Origin: Rhizobium sp. L51/94
Lineage (GTDB): Bacteria; Pseudomonadota; Alphaproteobacteria; Rhizobiales; Rhizobiaceae
Reading direction: 5' to 3'
NCBI RefSeq assembly: GCF_019355555.1
Contig: NZ_CP072141.1
Coordinates: 411,501-475,500 of the forward strand
DNA: 64,000 nucleotides
Part shown: positions 60,770 to 64,000 of the stretch, piece by piece
How the letters are laid out: each line of letters starts with the position of its first letter
How positions within the stretch are numbered: position 1 is the stretch's first letter
Translations under genes and position numbers: made by a program
The notes under the pieces: generated by a model
The model's database searches: none
What the model was told of the DNA's origin: nothing
What the model saw: the letters and a program-made list of their open reading frames with translations, nothing else

Positions 60770-61324
60770 ATGGATGCGAAGGAAAAACAGCGCTTTGCTG
60801 TCCTCGCCAGGGCCGTTGCCGAGCGCCGTGACCAGACGGCGTTTTCCCATCTGTACGACTACTTCGCGCCAAGGCTGAAGTCCTGGCTTTTGCGGCAGCG
60901 CATGGCCGATGGAGAGGCAGAGGAGCTTGTCCAGGAGGTGATGATCGTCCTCTGGCACAAGGCTGGGCTATACGACCCGGCGCGCTCTTCGCTGTCGACC
61001 TGGATTTTCCGTATTGCCCGCAATCGCCGCATCGATATGCAGCGTCGATCAAAAATTCGTGTGCTCGACGATAATGATCCGGGATTGCAGCCAATCGGCG
61101 AATTGGCGGCCGACGTCGTCATGGAATACGAAGACCGCGATGCACAGGTGCGCGCTGCAATGGCCGAGTTGCCGCACGAACAGCAGGAACTTCTGCGCGC
61201 CGCATTCTTCCTCGGACAATCGCACTCGGAGATCGCTGCCATCACCGGCCTGCCGCTCGGGACTGTCAAGTCGCGCATCAGGCTGGCTTTCGGCAAGCTT
61301 AAGAAACGGCTTGAGGCAGTCTAG
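60770..61324 (+). CDS. ECF sigma factor, RpoE/ECF11-like
   Basis: 184 residues with sigma region 2 (AEELVQEVMIVLWHKAGLYDPARSS... WIFRIARNRRID) and region 4 (AFFLGQSHSEIAAITGLPLGTVKSRIRLAFGKLKKRL). The region 4 wording closely resembles Rhodobacter RpoE, the singlet-oxygen sigma factor held by the zinc anti-sigma ChrR. Here no ChrR-like gene follows; the next gene is a convergent ykvA. So its control is unknown. Confidence 0.92.
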   Translation: MDAKEKQRFAVLARAVAERRDQTAFSHLYDYFAPRLKSWLLRQRMADGEAEELVQEVMIVLWHKAGLYDPARSSLSTWIFRIARNRRIDMQRRSKIRVLDDNDPGLQPIGELAADVVMEYEDRDAQVRAAMAELPHEQQELLRAAFFLGQSHSEIAAITGLPLGTVKSRIRLAFGKLKKRLEAV

Positions 61325-61349
61325 GTCGCCGTCTGCCTGCGCTCACCTG

Positions 61350-61739
61350 CTAGGCCGGCTTGCCGGCATCCAGTTCATCCGCCAGCGCCCGGTCGGCGGC
61401 ATCGTAGTGACTTTCGTTGATATGCCCGCTGACCATGCGAAACGCTGCCGTCAGCACCGCTATATCATCCGTGTAGCCCACGACTGCCATGAAATCCGGA
61501 ATGATATCGAAGGGCATCACGAAATAGGCAAGCGCTGCCAGCAAGATGCCTCGCACGCGCGCAGGCGTTTGCGGATCGAGAGCGCAGTAAAAGGCAGCCA
61601 CCATGTCGCGCGCAAACGGGACGTAGCGGATTGCCTTGCGAAGCGCCGGCCAGAATTTGCGGCGCACGGTCTTCTCCCGGCTTTGACGGGTATCGTCATC
61701 GCCAGGAAGAAGAATTTCGCCGAACTTGATATCTTGCAT
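61350..61739 (-). CDS. YkvA/DUF1232 family membrane protein
   Basis: About 129 residues. The DUF1232 core is GILLAALAYFVMPFDIIPDFMAVVGYTDDIAVL, a hydrophobic segment with the conserved D-x-IPD. Function unknown. ATG at 61739 is preferred over an in-frame ATG at 61775, based on the AGGA upstream. Confidence 0.9.
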   Translation of the reverse strand: MQDIKFGEILLPGDDDTRQSREKTVRRKFWPALRKAIRYVPFARDMVAAFYCALDPQTPARVRGILLAALAYFVMPFDIIPDFMAVVGYTDDIAVLTAAFRMVSGHINESHYDAADRALADELDAGKPA

Positions 61740-61797
61740 TGCTAGAAAATCCTGTGGGACCCTTGAGGCACACATATGGAAGCGGCCGCTCGAGCAA

Positions 61798-62103
61798 TCA
61801 ACCGATACGGCCGGCCGCAGCCTTGTCCATCGCTTTCGCCATGCGAAAATCCTGCTCCGTCAATCCGCCGGCATCATGGGTGGTCAGCGTCACCTCGACC
61901 TTCGAGTAGACGTTGAACCATTCGGGATGATGATCGAACTTTTCCGCCGCAAGCGCGCTTTCCGTCATGAAACCGAAGGCTTCGCGAAAGTTGGCAAATT
62001 TGAAGCTTCTGGTGATCGATTTCGCGTCCCCCGCAAGCGTCCAGCCTTCTAGGCCGGTCATCTTTTCTTCTATGGCCGTCGCTTCAAGTTTGTCGTATTT
62101 CAT
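61798..62103 (-). CDS. phhB: Pterin-4a-carbinolamine dehydratase
   Basis: 101 residues: [33 protein letters not shown] holds the dehydratase signature with its active-site histidines. It recycles the pterin cofactor of aromatic hydroxylases. GAGGG precedes the ATG. It is divergent from the phosphatase gene with 35 bases between starts. No phenylalanine hydroxylase is in this window. Confidence 0.95.
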   Translation of the reverse strand: MKYDKLEATAIEEKMTGLEGWTLAGDAKSITRSFKFANFREAFGFMTESALAAEKFDHHPEWFNVYSKVEVTLTTHDAGGLTEQDFRMAKAMDKAAAGRIG

Positions 62104-62138
62104 GTCGGTGGCCCTCGTTTGAACAGTCGAAAGTTCGT

Positions 62139-62618
62139 ATGCATCGCTTCAAGATCCTCTTCGTCTGCATGGGCAACATCTGTCGCTCGCCGCTCGCCGA
62201 AGGAATTTTCAAACATATGGCAATAAACGCCGGACGCGCCGCAGAGTTCGATATCGACTCGGCCGGCACGGGCGGATGGCATCAGGGCAACCCGCCCGAT
62301 CCGCGCTCGATCGCTGTTGCCGCTGCGCACGGCATCGATATCGCGGCCCAGCGCGCACGCCGCATCGCAGCTGCCGACTTCGATCATTTCGACCTGATCC
62401 TGGCGCTTGATCGTGACAATTTAAGGGTTCTCGAAAAGATGGCGAGTGGCGCAAACGCGGCCAAGCTGCATCTCTTCAATCGGTATGCGCTGGAAACCGG
62501 CGATGACATCCCGGATCCCTACTACGGCGGCCGGGATGATTTTGACCGTGCCTACAGCATGCTCTTGACCGGCTGCAAGGCCTTGCTGGAAACCGCCGGG
62601 AAAGTTCGCACCTCGTGA
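62139..62618 (+). CDS. Low-molecular-weight protein tyrosine phosphatase
   Basis: 159 residues. The P-loop VCMGNICRS carries Cys10 and Arg16, and the general-acid Asp lies in IPDPYYGG. Such enzymes dephosphorylate tyrosines, often of exopolysaccharide kinases, though no such kinase is nearby. Its last 67 bases overlap the convergent thpR gene. Confidence 0.94.
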   Translation: MHRFKILFVCMGNICRSPLAEGIFKHMAINAGRAAEFDIDSAGTGGWHQGNPPDPRSIAVAAAHGIDIAAQRARRIAAADFDHFDLILALDRDNLRVLEKMASGANAAKLHLFNRYALETGDDIPDPYYGGRDDFDRAYSMLLTGCKALLETAGKVRTS

Positions 62619-63145
62619 AGCGGAAAAATCTCTTCCGTCAGATACGGACCGCCGCCCACCGATTCCCGAGACGATAGCAGCACAAAGCGTGACGCCGTGA
62701 ACAGCGATGTCTGGAAATTGCCGCGGCCGGAGAGATAGTGCGCGACATCGTCCAGACGCGACGATTTCAACCGGGCCAGCGTAACGTGCGGCATGAATTT
62801 CCGGGGATCCGCCGACAGGCCGACCCGCTGGCAGATCCGCTCGATCTCGCCCTGCAGGGCATACATTTCGGGGTTGGGCGTGACCCCGGCCCAGACGGAA
62901 TGCGGTTTCTTGGAGCCGAAGGCACCGATGCCATCTAGCTTGATCTGGAATTCGGGCCTTTCGATCCGGTCCAGGCGCTCGACGATTTCATCGGCGGTCC
63001 GGCCGTCGACGTCCCCGATAAAGCGCAAGGTGATGTGGTAGTTCTCTACGTCAATCCACCGGGCGCCCGGTAGACCACCGCGCAACAACGACAGGCTCAT
63101 CGCCGCGTTACGGGGAATTTCGAGGGCGGTAAACAGTCTCGGCAT
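62552..63145 (-). CDS. thpR: RNA 2',3'-cyclic phosphodiesterase ThpR
   Basis: 197 residues of the 2H phosphoesterase family, with both HxTL motifs: YHITLRFIGDV and MPHVTLARLK. It opens 2',3'-cyclic phosphates on RNA. The C-terminal codons overlap the phosphatase gene tail to tail; the C terminus ([16 protein letters not shown]) is beyond the conserved domain. Confidence 0.93.
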   Translation of the reverse strand: MPRLFTALEIPRNAAMSLSLLRGGLPGARWIDVENYHITLRFIGDVDGRTADEIVERLDRIERPEFQIKLDGIGAFGSKKPHSVWAGVTPNPEMYALQGEIERICQRVGLSADPRKFMPHVTLARLKSSRLDDVAHYLSGRGNFQTSLFTASRFVLLSSRESVGGGPYLTEEIFPLHEVRTFPAVSSKALQPVKSML

Positions 63146-63211
63146 GGCGAGATCCCCGAATCTTTTGCAGATACATGCAGCGAATCACGCAATCAAATGC
63201 GGCGCAAGTGT

Positions 63212-63862
63212 CTATTTCTGCACCGCAGCGATCGTCCCAATGAAACTTGTCACCTGTGGCATAATCCGCTGTACCATGACATCGACCCCTTCAGGATTGG
63301 GATGCATGCCATCCTGCAGTTGCAACTTTGCCTGAGCGGCAACGCCGTCAAGGAAGAATGGGTACAACGGCAACTGGTACTTGTCGGCCAGCCGCTTGTA
63401 GATCGGGTTGAAACGGGCGGCGTAATCCCCACCCATATTCGGCGGCGCTAGCATGCCTGCCAGAAGAACGGGAATTTTGCGTTCCTTCAGCTTGGCGATG
63501 ATCGCATCGAGGTTCTTCTCGCTCTCCTCCGGTGCAATGCCACGCAGCGCATCGTTGGCGCCGAGTTCGAGAATGACGCCATCGGTACCGTCTGGCACCG
63601 ACCAGTCTGTCCGCGCCAACCCGCCGGAGGTCGTGTCGCCGGACACACCGGCATCGGAAACCGCGACATCGAGCCCCTTGGCTTTCAACGCGGCCTCGAG
63701 CTTTGCCGGAAAACCGTCGCCCGGTGGCAGCATGTAACCGGCCATCAGGCTGTCGCCGAGACCGACCAGCTGGATGGTTCTTGCGGCCGCCGGACCGCAG
63801 AGGCCGAACACAAGGGCAGCGGCAATGACGACGAATTGAAACCCGGCAACTTTAAAACGCAT
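63212..63862 (-). CDS. tesA: GDSL lipase/arylesterase, TesA-like
   Basis: 216 residues. Signal peptide (FQFVVIAAALVFGLCGPAAA|R). SGNH-hydrolase blocks: LGDSLMAGY (Ser), GVSGDTT (Gly), ELGANDALRG (Asn) and DGMHPN (Asp/His). It is a periplasmic thioesterase/arylesterase. AGGGA precedes the ATG. Divergent from the ABC transporter gene at the window end, the same arrangement as tesA-ybbA in E. coli. Confidence 0.93.
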   Translation of the reverse strand: MRFKVAGFQFVVIAAALVFGLCGPAAARTIQLVGLGDSLMAGYMLPPGDGFPAKLEAALKAKGLDVAVSDAGVSGDTTSGGLARTDWSVPDGTDGVILELGANDALRGIAPEESEKNLDAIIAKLKERKIPVLLAGMLAPPNMGGDYAARFNPIYKRLADKYQLPLYPFFLDGVAAQAKLQLQDGMHPNPEGVDVMVQRIMPQVTSFIGTIAAVQK

Positions 63863-63934
63863 GATCGATTCCCTAGATTGCCTGCATTGGGCGCGCAGCA
63901 GCGGCCCGTCTTCGCTTATATAGGGCAGTTCTCA

Positions 63935-64000
63935 TTGGCTAAAACAATCATCGAGCTGAAGAAGGCGGATTTGACGCTGGGCAACGCCGCCGCGTCGGTG
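63935..64000 (+). CDS. Start of probable YbbA-type ABC transporter ATPase (3' end outside window)
   Basis: Only 22 codons are present, from a TTG start (AKTIIELKKADLTLGNAAAS), with AGGG about 9 bases upstream. The sequence resembles the first strand of an ABC ATPase, before the Walker A. The main support is position: ybbA lies divergent to tesA in many proteobacteria. Too short to confirm. Confidence 0.45.
   Translation, partial: MAKTIIELKKADLTLGNAAASV

Overview
This is a chromosomal, almost wholly coding, GC-rich window from an alphaproteobacterium, most likely family Rhizobiaceae (Rhizobium/Agrobacterium group). The evidence is gene order and content: an F1-only atpHAGDC cluster, mdh-sucCD-sucAB-lpd, sdhCDAB, a mitofilin-like gene next to hemY, Omp19-like and IalB-like envelope proteins, and matches to the alphaproteobacterial CtrA motif TTAA-N7-TTAAC. 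I see no rRNA, tRNA, CRISPR array, insertion sequence, prophage or plasmid functions. Most genes are housekeeping. The accessory content is a chemotaxis receptor pair, one toxin-antitoxin locus with a broken toxin, and scattered LysE-type exporters.

Layout. 0-5 kb: the end of ornithine aminotransferase, then two paralogous soluble PAS-PAS chemoreceptors flanking a cheW. 5-6.7 kb: fdhD and a short-chain dehydrogenase. 6.8-11.8 kb: F1 ATP synthase on the minus strand with a classical terminator. 12-18 kb: a DUF4345-like membrane protein, priA, an acyltransferase, xerC and a TraB/GumN-like secreted protein. 18.5-30 kb: the minus-strand TCA block (mdh, sucC, an unknown small ORF, sucD, sucA, sucB, then MAPEG, SDR and LysE genes, then lpd). 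30-35.5 kb: zapE, an Omp19-like lipoprotein and sdhCDAB. 35.8-39.9 kb: a secreted orphan protein, then the operon tsaD-gpsA-yciI-EVE-methyltransferase. 40-45.8 kb: hemC-hemD-mic60-hemY-terB-amidotransferase. 45.8-54 kb: an MFS transporter, yggT/yggU, ppa, a GNAT protein, typA, an M3 peptidase and a LysE protein. 54-64 kb: marR, argG, parD with a nonsense-broken parE, an SDR-LysE pair, rlmN, an IalB-family gene, an ECF sigma factor, ykvA, phhB, a low-molecular-weight phosphatase, thpR, tesA and the first codons of a divergent gene, probably a YbbA-type ABC ATPase.

How it works together. The central blocks supply one energy pathway: malate dehydrogenase, succinyl-CoA synthetase, 2-oxoglutarate dehydrogenase with its E3, succinate dehydrogenase and F1 ATP synthase. 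The haem operon feeds cytochrome synthesis and carries a homologue of the mitochondrial cristae protein Mic60.

Points most worth checking: three intergenic CtrA-type sites (before the TraB/GumN gene, a secreted orphan gene and a GNAT gene); an in-frame TAG in an otherwise complete parE; an uncharacterised 126-residue ORF translationally coupled between sucC and sucD; and an ECF11-like sigma factor with no anti-sigma gene beside it. I did not find a clearly new multi-gene system.
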